Assembly (NCBI GenBank): GCA_032622095.1
Contig: CP136063.1
Coordinates: 265,539,426-265,603,425 of the forward strand
Direction of reading: 5' to 3'
Length of the DNA stretch: 64,000 nt
Origin: Siphonodentalium dalli
Lineage: Eukaryota; Mollusca; Scaphopoda; Gadilida; Siphonodentaliidae
Both the position numbers and the translations under genes were made by a program. Of the stretch, positions 23,805-34,353 are shown one piece after another. Numbering within the stretch: the first letter of the stretch is position 1; every line of letters starts with the position of its first letter. Below the pieces are notes generated by a model, which ran no database searches, was not told where the DNA came from, and saw nothing but the letters and a program-made list of their open reading frames with translations.

Positions 23805-24706
23805 ATACCATAGTATGGTACACATAGCGCCAATGTCCGGATTGACCACTCGTCTGTCCGTCCATCTATATCTGTCTGTCTGTCAGACACTTTAGGTATA
23901 ATGCGATAACTCTAACATTTTCTATTTGATCGCAACCAAATTTTATATATAGGTTTCTCATCCCAAAATACAGTTCGAGTTTGAAAATGGGTATTTATAT
24001 TGATGGAGTTATGACCCTTCTTCTTCTTTTTTAAATTTGAAATTTTGATTTTTCATATTTTTTTAGATTGAATTTCCTCGCTCAATTTAACATAAACAAA
24101 TATTAAAAAACTTTTATAATAATAAAAAAATTATTTAATTAAAAAAAAACAATTTGTCATTGACACTAATTTGTTTTAGTTGTATTCCATTAATAAGGTG
24201 TGATGTCCTGTATTGAAAATGTTAAGATTTTATTGCAATAGTTGCATGTAATATAATGATATCAATAAATTGCCATGTGAACATCCAATATCCAGAGTAT
24301 GAGAATACCTTTAATAGATGTCATTCCAAGCAAAATCTGTTATTAATTGAGTGATGACATATGTTACATAGCTCTAGGGGGGTGGTTGTATGAAGGTAAA
24401 GATGAACAACCTGCTGGCTGGATAATTGTTTATCCTATCTGTCACATTTATTAATGGCTAAACAATTGGATCTCACAGTGAGAGGTCCTTGTGTGAATAG
24501 GGACATAGTTATGAGATTTAAAACGACTCCTCCCCCACCCCAATTACTTTAACCCCTTCTTAAGACAAATTATTTGACCTTTTGATTTTAAGTTAGGTAC
24601 TGATATATGTATTACTGTGATCATATCTTTGACCAATTATCAGTTATAGCTAATCGCTATCGCCAAGGTATGGGTTAAACATCTGCCGATCGTGATCGGC
24701 CTCGCG
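23805..24706 (+). mobile_element. Family B element, complete (0.9 kb)
   Basis: 5' hairpin ATGTGTACC...GGTACACAT from 23805, a short CTGTCCGT tract, one core, an AT-rich body, and the 3' terminus with GGTATGGGTTAAACAT, GCCGATCGTGATCGGC and CTCGCG at 24706, followed by Ts. Intron 1 of the claudin-like gene. Confidence 0.8.
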
Positions 24707-24715
24707 TTTTAAATG

Positions 24716-25012
24716 TCGTTGAAAAAATGTTGGATTTCACATTTTAATCCATCGGAACACCCCGCAACCGACAGTATTAGAGAATTGCTTTTGAAATTCT
24801 ACAAGGAATTTGAACGATATTTGATCAGAAACATTGTTGCCAGCAGCCATCTTGGATTTTACTCTTTCCATCACTAAATATTTCGGAATGCACTATAACC
24901 GACATGTGCATCCAATTTATATTTCCGCATTCATCATCGCTCTTTTGGCTGTAATGTATGACAGTATCCTCTCCCCAAGTTGAGCTAAAGTGACATTGAC
25001 ACTTTCATACCA
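24716..25012 (+). mobile_element. Family C 3' fragment
   Basis: Cores with GCCATCTTGGATTTTACTCT, then AAGTTGAGCTA and the terminal hairpin AGTGACATTGACACT. Starts ten bases after the family B 3' end. Confidence 0.7.
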
Positions 25013-25031
25013 TGCATAGTTGCGGACTTTT

Positions 25032-25745
25032 TAGCTCAGCTAAGACGAATCTCCGGAGGCGCTATAATCATCATTCCTCGTCCGTCCATACATCCGTCTA
25101 GCCGCCCATCCATCAATACATTGTAATTGTCTTCTTCTCTAGAACCATAAGACTGAATGGATTCATATTTGGTGTGGATGTTCCCTGGGTGACTGACATT
25201 CAGATTTGTTAAAATCAGGTCACCAAGTCAAATAGTTGCGAAGCCAGGGAAATAACTCTTTCCCACCATAGTAATTCTTAACGACTTCTTCTCCGGAAAC
25301 ATAATACTAAATGGGTTCACAATTATTGTTGATGTTCCTAATGTGACTCACATGCAGATTTGTTCAAAAAATGTCACTAGGTCAAATGGTTGTGAAATCT
25401 GGACCATAACTCTTTACCTTCATAGTAATTCTCAAAATAACTTCTCCACAACCATGAGACCGATTAGGTACATATTTGGTGAGGATGTTCCCTGGGTGAC
25501 TCACATTCGGATTTGTTAAAATGAGGTCACCAAGTCAAATAGATGCGAAGCCAGGGCAATAACTCTTTCCCTCGGTATGAATTCTTAAAACGACTTCTTC
25601 TCAAGAACCAGCGGGCCTATTTAGCTAATATTTGGTATTTATGGTCCTTGTGTGACTGGGGTTCATATTTGTTCAAATGGAGTCACTGGGTCAAATATGG
25701 AGGAGCCAGGGACACAACTCTTTACAAAAAAATTAAAAAATTAGA
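25032..25745 (+). mobile_element. Family A element, 5' part
   Basis: Degenerate 5' hairpin TAGCTCAGCTAAGACGAATCTCCGG, CCGTCCATA tract, four cores (about 25140, 25290, 25440 and 25590) and an A-rich tail. No 3' hairpin. Confidence 0.75.
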
Positions 25746-25949
25746 TTGAACGAACAAATTCCTCAATATAACCAAAAACAAATTTAAATTAAAATAAAAA
25801 TACTAATAATGTCTTTTATCTAATTTACTCAATTTAAAATATTTGTTTTTATAAAAAACATTAAACAATTTGGAAAAAGAAACACCTCTGTTACGAAACA
25901 CGTAACAATATATTATGTAAGCATTCTTTGTTACTTAGAAATGAGTGAG

Positions 25950-26235
25950 GTTTGAAATTTTGGCTGGTCAAAAGTGGCAGAGATGTCGATTTAACACTTT
26001 TGCTTCAAATGAGTTAACTTCACTTCCTAAAAATATCCTCCAAAATCATTATTAAACAAATTGGATCTCACAGTGAGATGTCATTGGATGGTGTGAATAG
26101 GGACATAGTTAAACTACCCCACCCATCCAAATACCTTAACCCCCTTCTTAAGACAAATCAATTGAGCGTTTGAATTCAAGTTGGGTACTGATATATTTGA
26201 TACATTATCAGTTATAGATGTAAAAGGTGTTAACA
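25950..26235 (+). repeat. Family B tail-like fragment
   Basis: 'ttggatctcacagtgaga' with 'gtgaatagggacatagtt' and 'cccttcttaagacaaat' recur in the same order at 24465-24600, inside the B element at 23805-24706. The B terminus is absent. Confidence 0.55.
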
Positions 26236-26237
26236 TA

Positions 26238-26696
26238 TGTGACCCGCCATATCAAATCCAGTCGTAAGTCGGGATTTCTTTTACCCTGTGCCAATGCATT
26301 CTCCTATATATGCGAGTCGACCATAGGTCGCCTCGCATATATAAGAGAATGCATTGGCCTAACAATTTTTTATCATTCTTTTTAAATAAATGTTTCTTAC
26401 AATTTTTAGGACATTAAATAAAAAACATCCATTACCCTGCAGGGAGCTCCAACACATATATAGAAGCATATAGAAGAGTGTCGTCTACTCATGTTTGTCT
26501 GGGGCTATGTATGGGTGAAATTGTAAAATTGTTAAAGAATACAAGAAAAAATTATTAAAATTGTAAAAAATTGTTAGGCCAATGTATTCTCTTATATATG
26601 CTAGGCGACATATGGTCGACTCGCATATATAAGAGAATGCATTGGCACAGGGTAAAAAATCCCGAATTACGACTGGATTTGATATGGCGGGTCACA
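26238..26696. mobile_element. Family T element, complete, with two palindromes
   Basis: TIRs TGTGACCCGCCATATCAAAT... and the inverse ending GGCGGGTCACA, each flanked by TA (26236-26237, 26697-26698). Inside are two palindromes of about 67 bp (26291-26357, 26579-26645) with arms CCAATGCATTCTC(T/C)TATATATG, separated by A-rich filler. A TA duplication suggests a Tc1/mariner-like origin (inferred). No coding capacity. Confidence 0.85.
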
Positions 26697-26730
26697 TATT
26701 ATGTAAATACAAGCTGTTAACTCTTTTTTT

Positions 26731-27120
26731 TAGCTCACCTGAGACGAAGTCTCCGGTGGAGCTATAGTCACCACTCCTCGTCCGTCCGTCCATCCGTCCT
26801 GTCCGTCCGTCAAGAATCATCTTCTCCTCCAGAAACTGAAGACCTAATGTGTTCACGTTTGGTGTGGATGTTCCCTAGATTAATCACATTCAGATTTGTT
26901 CAAATGAGGTCACCCGGTCTAATAGTTGCAAAGCTAGGTCCATAACTCTTACCCACCATAGTAATTCTAACAACGACTTCTCAAATTTCATTGGGCCGAA
27001 TGGGTTCATATTTGGTACAAAGGTTCCATGGGGACTGTGGTTCAGATTTGTTCAAATGAGGTCACTGGGTCGAATGTGGGCGGATTCAGTGACATAACTA
27101 AAAAAATATAAAATAAAATA
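26731..27120 (+). mobile_element. Family A element, 5' part
   Basis: Intact 5' hairpin TAGCTCACC...GGTGGAGCTA (26731-26764), CCGTCCGTCCAT tract, two cores, then an AT-rich tail. Truncated 3'. Confidence 0.8.
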
Positions 27121-27385
27121 AAAAATTCAGATTTTTTTATTTTGTTTTATTTTTTACACATTCCACATGCCCCAGATCCAACCCCCACCCTGCCCTCAAC
27201 CAACATCCCTTCCAACCAATATCATCTCCCAACTTCCAACTTTAATACCTCTTCTGGCCAGAAGCAGATATTATATAATGTATCTCTGTAAAGAGACACA
27301 GGTTATTAATTTACATTAGTTTAATAGATGTCATCTGGTGGGCTTGTGTAACAACACTGTAGCAAATTAAAACAAAATGTTGTTC

Positions 27386-27823
27386 CCAAGCCTGAATTTA
27401 GTGTGTCTGACATCTGCAGAATGAGGTCCCCAGAGGGTGAATTTAGTGTTGCTACCACGTACAGCAGGCTAGCATCACCAAATACCCCCTCCATGGACCT
27501 AATTCTGCTTAGGCATCATCTTCTGGGAAGTATCTTAAGTATCAAATTGAAATTTAGTTTTAGTTACTTTTTGACTTTGTCCCTTCTGTTCAGTGTCTAT
27601 GTCCCCCTAATTTGCAGGAGATAAAATGCATAATTGAGGTGCTCAATGCGTGTGCGTCACCAACTTCAACTGTAGAACTTCAATATGTTCATATGGCTGT
27701 TGATGCCTAATCAGACTGATGGTGAATTCGGTGATACTAGCCTGCCTTGTGGAATAGTGTCATTAAATTCACCTTTTGGGGACCTCATTCTGCAAATGTC
27801 AGACACACTAAATTCAGGCTTGG
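27386..27823. mobile_element. Family H MITE
   Basis: TIRs CCAAGCCTGAATTTAGTGTG and its inverse ending CTAAATTCAGGCTTGG. The first internal hairpin region (27417-27510) and the second (about 27715-27793) are both eroded. Flanks do not give a clean duplication. Confidence 0.75.
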
Positions 27824-27929
27824 CTGTTTCGTATTATTTTCTTAACCACCACTTATCCAGATGAAATCATACTCTGATTTGTCAAAGAAAAATTGGGGGG
27901 TATATTGAATTGGATTTGTCTGTCAGGCA

Positions 27930-29165
27930 GTCCTTCCATTCATCTCTCTGTTGGGATGTCTATCAACAATTGTTTTATTCTCCATATTACAGACTGAATG
28001 TGTTTATATATTCAGTGTGCATGTTCCCTAGGTGACTCACAATCAGATTTGTTCAAATAAGTTCTTCAGATCAAATAGGGCCATAACTCTTTCCCTCCAT
28101 TGTAATTCTTAAAACAATTTCTGCTCAAGAACCATTGGGCCTATATAGCTTATATTTGGTATCAAGGGGCCTTGTGTGACCGGGGTTCAGATTTGTTCAA
28201 ATGGGGTCATTTTTAGGAAATGAGGTCCCCAGATGGTGAATTTTGTGATGCTAGTCCACCTTGCGGAATAGTGTCATTAAATTCACCTTTTGGGGACCTC
28301 ATTCTGCAAAGGTCAGACACACTAAATACAGACTTGGCTGTATCAATAGTATTTTGTTAACCAACACTTATCCAGTTGAAATCATACCCTGATTAATCAA
28401 AGAAAATTTGGGGGTATATTGGATATTGGGGGTATATTGATATTACTAGATGAATGGATCTCATAGATGGGGATTCACATTGTTCTAATAGGGACAGAGA
28501 AAAGAGATTTAACTCTCCTCTATGCTGTTTGGTACTGGTATAATAATATTGATTTCTAGCCAGCCTGGGTGGGGGCAATGGGGAGGGAGTGTAGAGGGGG
28601 CGGAGTTTTGACCCCCTACTTTTATCAAAATTTAAACAGTTGAAAATTTCATGCCTGATACAACATTAGTTGTAGATTAGATGTTCCCACCAAAAATAGG
28701 TTAGAATTGTTCTCATAGTTTGGTTTGAGTTTCCAACATGTAGGTTTTTAAATCAACAGTCCATAACTCCATATGTTCCTACTTCAGGTTAAACTGTTGG
28801 ACCGAATTGGCCACAAATTTCAACTTTATGGGGGTGTCAGGTTGGTACTTTTATAAAGTTTGAGAGCTTGAAGTACTGGTACCAGTTGTAAAATTCAACC
28901 TAAGAGGGATGTGCAAAAGGATTTTTGTGAACTTAGTACTGTGGTATAGTTGTCTTCTTTAAAATGTAAGAGGTTGGAGATTTGTCAGCGGTGTGCAATT
29001 AGAAATGTCAAGGTGAAGGGCCTTGCTCATCTGAGAACCTCCAGCTATGTCTATGTTTAGAACTACTTGTCTTATAAAGTTATTTTGTCAAGTACTGACT
29101 CTTGTATTCCCAGTCTTCTCCGTCTTTACAATCTGGCGAGCTACCCACGGTCATTGGCTGTCTTG
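27930..29165 (+). mobile_element. Family A 3' portion with nested H fragment
   Basis: Cores at 27980-28215. A partial H element (about 28214-28355, hairpin arms AATGAGGTCCCCAGA/GGGACCTCATT and a decayed AGACTTGG end) interrupts it. It ends with the A terminus GGCGAGCTACCC, a mutated hairpin and TCTTG at 29165. Confidence 0.65.
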
Positions 29166-29520
29166 TTTTGTCTATGCTAATGATATGTAGATCTATTGGG
29201 CTGATAATTTCAAAGAAAAAATGTCAGTGTTGCTAGTATGGGGGTAACCCTTCCTTAAAGTGTGTAAGGAATGGTTACCCCCATGCTCGCAACACTACAC
29301 AACATCACTTTATAAGGCAAGTAGTTCTAAACATAGACATAGCTGGATGTTCTCAGATGAGCATGGGTCTAAACCTTGAAATTTCTAATTGCACACCACT
29401 GACAAATCTCCAACCTCTTACCTTTTAAAGAAGACAACCATACCACAGTACTAAGTTCACAAAAATCGTTTTGCACACCCCTCTTAGTTTGAATTTTACA
29501 ACTGGTACCACTTTTAAGGA
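28871..29520. repeat. Inverted duplication, arms about 215 bp
   Basis: 28871-29088 and 29304-29520 are reverse complements with some mismatches (for example ACTGGTACCAGTTGTAAAAT against ATTTTACAACTGGTACCAC). The arms carry family A 3' sequence. A third, direct copy of the arm is at 30100-30310. Confidence 0.8.
29226..29296. repeat. Stable hairpin at the centre of the inverted duplication
   Basis: AGTGTTGC pairs with GCAACACT and ATGGGGGTAACC with GGTTACCCCCAT, closing on a loop of about 7 bases (AAGTGTG). Confidence 0.75.
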
Positions 29521-30099
29521 AAATGAATTCACTTCAACTCTTAAAATATACCGTTTGAAAATTATGAGATAAATTTATCTCATATATTGGGATTTATATT
29601 TGTTCAAATAGGGGAAGAATATTCGCAGAAATTTATTTTTCCCACCACTCACCCTACATGTATATATGCTGTTGAATGCAAGTTTAGTACTGTTATAATA
29701 CTATATAGATTCCTAATTATTTCTAAGCAGATAGGGGTCGGGTAGGTGATGACATACATAGATTCCTAATTATTTCTAAGCTGATAGGGGTGGGGTATGT
29801 GATGACAATGTTAGGGGCAAGAGAAGAGAGTGTGGAGGAGGTGCGTTTTACCCCATACTTTGATAAATATTTTAAACAGTTGGCAACTTTAACCCTGATA
29901 CAACTAGTTATAAAAAACACCCAAAAAATGGGTTAGAATTGTTCTCATAGTTTGATTTTCCAACCAGTGTATGTCTTAGACCAACAGTTCGTATTGTCCG
30001 ACTTCCAGTTGGTCCGCAATTGCCACATTTTTTAACTTCATGGGGGATGTCAGGTTGGTCATTATTTTTTACTTTATGAGGGATGTATGGTTGGAAATT
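29521..30099. other. No gene; short local duplication
   Basis: 'agattcctaattatttctaag' with 'gatagggg' occurs twice in tandem (29706-29805). Otherwise AT-rich intron with no recognised feature. Confidence 0.5.
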
Positions 30100-30409
30100 T
30101 CCCAAAGTTGAGGAGCTTAAAGAACAAGTTATAGAATTCCAACGGATGTGCAAAAGGCATTTTGTGAAGTTAGGAGTGTGGTCTGTTGTCTTGTTTAAAA
30201 GGGTAGGGGTCGGATATTTGTCAGTGGTGTGCAATTATAAATTTCAAGGTGAAGACCCCTGCTGGTCAGAGAACCTCCAGCTATGTTCCTGTGTAGAACT
30301 GCTAGTCTTACGTGATTTGGACAAGTATTGACTGCTGTAGTCTTCAGAGTCCCAGTCTTCTCAGTCCTTGCAGTCAAGTATGCAACGCCACAGTCATTGA
30401 CTGTCTTGT
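30100..30409 (+). mobile_element. Family A 3' terminal fragment
   Basis: Direct copy of the arm described at 28871-29088, running into the A terminus: GACTGCTGTAGTCTTCAGAG, CAGTCATTGACTG hairpin, TCTTG at 30409. Confidence 0.7.
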
Positions 30410-30528
30410 ATATTTTGAAATTAAGATTTTTTTCCTCGGTTTCATGTTGATAGCTTTAGTTAGTCTTGATTTGTTGCCAACAAACTTATTTTGTGGCTGA
30501 ATTAATTGTCTCAAAATACAAGCTGTGG

Positions 30529-30860
30529 GTGTTAATTATACTGGTTTATGTGTTAATTATACTGGTTTATGTGTTAATTATACTGGTTTATGTGTTAATT
30601 ATACTGGTTTGTGTGTTAATTATACTGGTTTGTGTGTTAATTATACTGGTTTATGTGTTAATTATACTGGTTTGTGTGTTAATTATACTGGTTTGTGTGT
30701 TAATTATACTGGTTTGTGTGTTAATTATACTGGTTTATGTGTTAATTATACTGGTTTGTGTGTTAATTATACTGGTTTGTGTGTTAATTATACTGGTTTG
30801 TGTGTTAATTATACTGGTTTGTGTGTTAATTATACTGGTTTGTGTGTTAATTATACGGGT
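30529..30860. repeat. 21-bp minisatellite, about 16 units
   Basis: Unit TGTTAATTATACTGGTTTRT. Units are nearly identical apart from an A/G change. Because 21 is a multiple of three, two plus frames stay open (VNYTGLC and VLIILVY repeats); this is a by-product, not evidence for a protein. The array stops 35 bp before the TTAA of the next element. Confidence 0.95.
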
Positions 30861-30894
30861 TTTCGACTGATAACTCAAAGTTATGGAACCTTTC

Positions 30895-31290
30895 TTAACC
30901 CTTTACCCAACAAACCGGCCAAAACCGGCCAAATAAAGCTTCAACAGCCTAAAATATCTTCGGTCTGTCTCAATAGAACCATACAAATATGGATATCATT
31001 GGAACCGGCTCCTTGACCACATTGTGATGGTTACAGTTATGCCCTGTGCCAATGCATTCTCTTATATATGCGAGTCGACCATAGGTCGCCTCGCATATAT
31101 AAGAGAATGCATTGGCCTAAAAAAATTCTTTTTTTAACACTTTTTACCATTTTTTCTTACATTCTTTAACAATTTTATAATTTTTAATGTGTTAAGCCAA
31201 TGCATTCTCTTATATATGCGAGGCGACCTACGCCTCGCATATATAAGAGAATGCATTGGCACAGGGCCCTTCTGTTGGGTAAAGGGTTAA
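30895..31290 (-). mobile_element. Family P1 TTAA MITE, complete
   Basis: TTAA at 30895-30898 and 31287-31290. TIRs CCCTTTACCCAACA and TGTTGGGTAAAGGG. Inside: a unique segment with GAAGCTTTATTTGGCC on the minus strand, then two palindromes (about 31049-31115 and 31197-31257, the second with a shortened loop) with arms CCAATGCATTCTCTTATATA. Ends 109 bp before exon 2. TTAA target and CCC...GGG ends fit piggyBac-type MITEs (inferred). Confidence 0.85.
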
Positions 31291-31399
31291 ATGAAATTTG
31301 AAACAAGCTCACGGGCGTATTATGCCACCTTGTCGGTGCTCTTGTTCGTCCGAAATACGTGTATAAATTATATGCAACATGATTCGTTGTTCCTTTCAG

Positions 31400-31549
31400 C
31401 CTTCTTCGTTGCCACTCGGGTGTTTGAATGCCTGGGTCTGATCTTCGGAATCGTTGGAACCTTCTTCGTGTTCTGCTACTCATGTGTGAACCAGTTCAAG
31501 GCCAATCTAAACATCAGACAAGGCGGTCGCATTTGCTGCATTCTCGCCG
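31400..31549 (+). CDS. Claudin/PMP22-like membrane protein, exon 2
   Basis: Acceptor TTGTTCCTTTCAG|CC and donor GCCG|GTGAGT are strong. The first two bases complete codon 55 (GCC, Ala); the last base starts codon 105, so both flanking introns are phase 1. The exon encodes residues 56-104: helix 2 (about 56-83, FFVATRVFECLGLIFGIVGT) with Arg61 where claudins keep a conserved Arg after the first loop, a basic intracellular loop (QFKANLNIRQGGR), and the start of helix 3 (ICCILA). Intron 1 is 9.3 kb. Confidence 0.87.
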
Positions 31550-32084
31550 GTGAGTAGCTATTTGGTTATTTGAAGCGATATTATATGTACTTATTGACCT
31601 GCATGATATGACATACGCTATTGACAGAGCGTATAACGGATATAAAGGATCTCCAGCGAGTTATGTAGGGATATAAGAAACGAGTTTCATAAAATCTTGT
31701 ATCCCAACATAACGAGTTGAAGATCTTGTATGAAAAAATAGAGCTTTTTGCCTTTTAACAAATCAAAATCCTTTTAAAAAGCTGCAAAATACATTCAGCT
31801 CTAAGCTCTTTCCATCAATGTATCACATTATTATAATCAATAAATTTGAAAATGATCAAGGAAATATGGGTTGATACAAAAATCGGACTTGGCACTGAAA
31901 GGGTTAAATTGACTCTGGAACAATGGGGTCACTTCCATGATTCTGGTTAGTCATGCTCCAGGCGAGTTGTTTTGTATTCACGCTCGATAACAGGAATGGA
32001 GGTTCGAAATTCGGCGTATATATACGTTGTTTGTCTACTTCTTGTTTTTGTTAGTTTTATGTACAAATAATAGGTCATGAGTAG
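31550..32084. other. Intron 2, no feature
   Basis: No recognised repeat end or reading frame. 'gaaagggttaaat' near 31898-31910 looks like a P2 right end without a partner. Confidence 0.45.
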
Positions 32085-32197
32085 AGACATTTTGTTTTAA
32101 CTTACTTTAACATCCCTCCAAATGAATAATAGATCATTCTGATGTACACTTTTTAACTGATTATGAAAATCCATTTAGTATAGAAAGGGTTAAGCCA
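32085..32197. mobile_element. Family P2 right-half relic
   Basis: Matches the right half of 38873-39112 ('catccctccaaatgaataat', 'aaaatccatttagtatagaa') and ends AAAGGGTTAA. The left TIR is missing. Confidence 0.65.
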
Positions 32198-32262
32198 CCT
32201 TTCGAATTAAACCAACTTAGCAAATTAATAAACCTCAGAGAAAATGCACCTTTGTGGTATTC

Positions 32263-32350
32263 CCAGTCTGCTGGTACGCAAACCAGCTAAGATATTGGGA
32301 TAGCAGATGCTGTGTTTACGTCCCAGAACGCCCCGATAGCCTTACTATGA
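32263..32350. repeat. Dispersed repeat, inverted copy at 38100-38222
   Basis: CCAGTCTGCTGGTACG, AAGATATTGGGATAG and GATGCTGTGTTTACGTCC occur as reverse complement at 38162-38220, with weaker similarity continuing to 38100. The two copies lie near opposite ends of intron 2. TTTACG(C/T)-AGCAGAC-like words also occur at 46080-46680. Confidence 0.65.
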
Positions 32351-33560
32351 CAGCGAGTACTCGCTATAGTCACCAGCTCACATAAAACCACAAACTTGAA
32401 TAAATGTAATCAAATATCACAATTGCGACAATATAAACGGGTTTATTCCGTAGAAGACATGATATTTGTTCTGAGCACCACATTAATTGTCAATTGAAAG
32501 CGGTAATTTAATGTGAAACAAGAAATTATGGCATTGAAATCCATGTAAAAAAGGACGACCGTGCAGTCACGACGTACCTGCACTATACTCAGACTAATAT
32601 GTGTTGACTTATATGAACGTCAAGATTTAATTAACTATAAATATTTCTTATAACGAATTACGTACACGAAGTTGGTTGCTTGTGGTAGGGGGATTGGGTC
32701 TGTACCTCATAATTATCATATTGTACTCATACATGTATCTTCCAGCCTTTCGATCGTGGCTCCCCGGGGCCATTTTTTTTACTGGCACATTATGCCCATT
32801 CTCAATTTGGATGAAATATTAGTTGTACTCGCCTCCACAACCCTTGGCCTTGGTTGGAAATTGGGGTTACCCCCTCATAATTTGGGTTGTTTGTTTCAAA
32901 TCACAACCCAAATCATTAGAATATAAGTAAGGAAGAACATTCAATTTCCAAGAACATGTTTTGTTTGTAGGCCTACCTGTACAAATTCTATAGTGATTTT
33001 ATAGGTTGGGATTTGATCAGTTTGAATACAATTGCATGGAGCTACATTTATACCAGCGCGGACTCGGAGCCATGCCATGCACTATGAAACAACGTCAACC
33101 CAACCAAACCTAATGCGAACCATGCCAACATTATGCCTGCTTTGTGTGCTTTGTCACGTCCCTGTCAAAACGTCAATAACTTTCGCGGGAAAATGCGCGT
33201 GCCAATATGACGTCGCTTTGGATACAACATATGACGTAACCTAACAGTTTAGGTGAACATGCTTCTACTAATTTACTAAACTAAAGAAAAGTTTATTTAG
33301 TTATATAATAAACGTTCAAGATATTTACGATATGAATTATGTTGTTTTCGCGAGGTGGCTAAGGAAAATTTGCTGTTTTACGTAAATTTCCGACATTTCC
33401 CGAATGTCATAGCAACCCGAGTCCGGTCGACAATATTTATGATTTAAGTCATGATTATTGTTCAAAGAATAAACCATGTAATGCCTGAACGCAATGAATA
33501 CTGTTATGTTGGCTATATGAAAAGTGACATTTTGTAGTTTTAATTTAATTGCAATGACGT
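32351..33560. other. Intron 2, no gene seen
   Basis: Open frames of 70-84 codons (32672-32926, 33032-33244) lack motifs and splice context. Confidence 0.45.
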
Positions 33561-33624
33561 TTCAAGATGGCGGCCCCTCAAATCCAAGATGGCGGCGCTC
33601 CTAATTCAAGATGGCGGCGCCCAT
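33561..33624 (+). promoter_or_regulatory. Three YY1-type motifs in a row
   Basis: CAAGATGGCGGC occurs three times at about 19-22-bp spacing (33563, 33583, 33606), separated by variable linkers. AAGATGGCGGC is the classic YY1 box of animal genes. Whether it is bound is not shown; it may be part of a transposon end. Confidence 0.5.
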
Positions 33625-33644
33625 GTTCGAAAGCGAACTTAGTA

Positions 33645-33715
33645 TAAGGACGACCTGCGCATATGTTGCTGCGCAACATATGCGCGGCTGGGCTGCGCCC
33701 AGCTGGTCGTCCTTA
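33645..33715. repeat. Nested three-way-junction palindrome
   Basis: Outer stem 33645-33655 pairs with 33705-33715 (11 bp, TAAGGACGACC / GGTCGTCCTTA). Inside are two adjoining perfect hairpins: 33657-33669 with 33673-33685 (13 bp, GCGCATATGTTGC) and 33687-33693 with 33697-33703 (7 bp, GCTGGGC), each with the triloop TGC. Nearly every base pairs. GC-rich in an AT-rich intron. Confidence 0.85.
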
Positions 33716-34353
33716 AAAAATAATATAATCGTAAGGTAAACAAACAACCCCACGCGGTCGTAAATTGAATTTTATTAATTCCATCACGAATACCCGGTAA
33801 TTTGGAAATTGGAAATTACAGATATATCGCTTGACGTTCTGTCTAAGAAATGTTTAACTAATACGTAATAGAGGATCACTTACAATTAAAATAAACACAT
33901 AACCGTGATCAATCAGTTTATTTCTCATAATGCAATACATAACATTGGAATGGAGATAATAATTGTTAAATGTATATATACAATATGTACATAGGTATAT
34001 GTGAACTTCCGGTTGACAAATGTTGTCTTACATGGATACATTGCACACCCTTCATCGATACTTATATGTTACACTGTAACATGTATATCAATATTGTATT
34101 TATATATATAAGCACATATAAGTAAATAGATTCATTGTATATGCTTACATATACAAATTTATAAATATATATGAATAACTATGTGTATGCGTATATCGGT
34201 TCTGTTCTTGCACAAATTGTGATATTGCTTGTTCTACGTATTGTCTTGCTGAGTTATTCGGTCATTTCCCAATTTACATGCTTAATAAATTCGCGCAACT
34301 TGCGGAGATGTGTAACATTGTCGTCATTGAGTAAATCACTCATCAATATTGTA
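33716..34353. other. Intron 2, no feature
   Basis: AT-rich, with a TA-rich patch around 33970-34170. Nothing recognised. Confidence 0.5.

Noticed and set aside
30466-31016. Two overlapping plus frames over the 21-bp repeat
   Set aside because: Both frames open because of period 21; they run into the P1 MITE.
33645-33715. Integrated parvovirus end
   Set aside because: Only the fold is similar; no viral coding sequence or second end seen.
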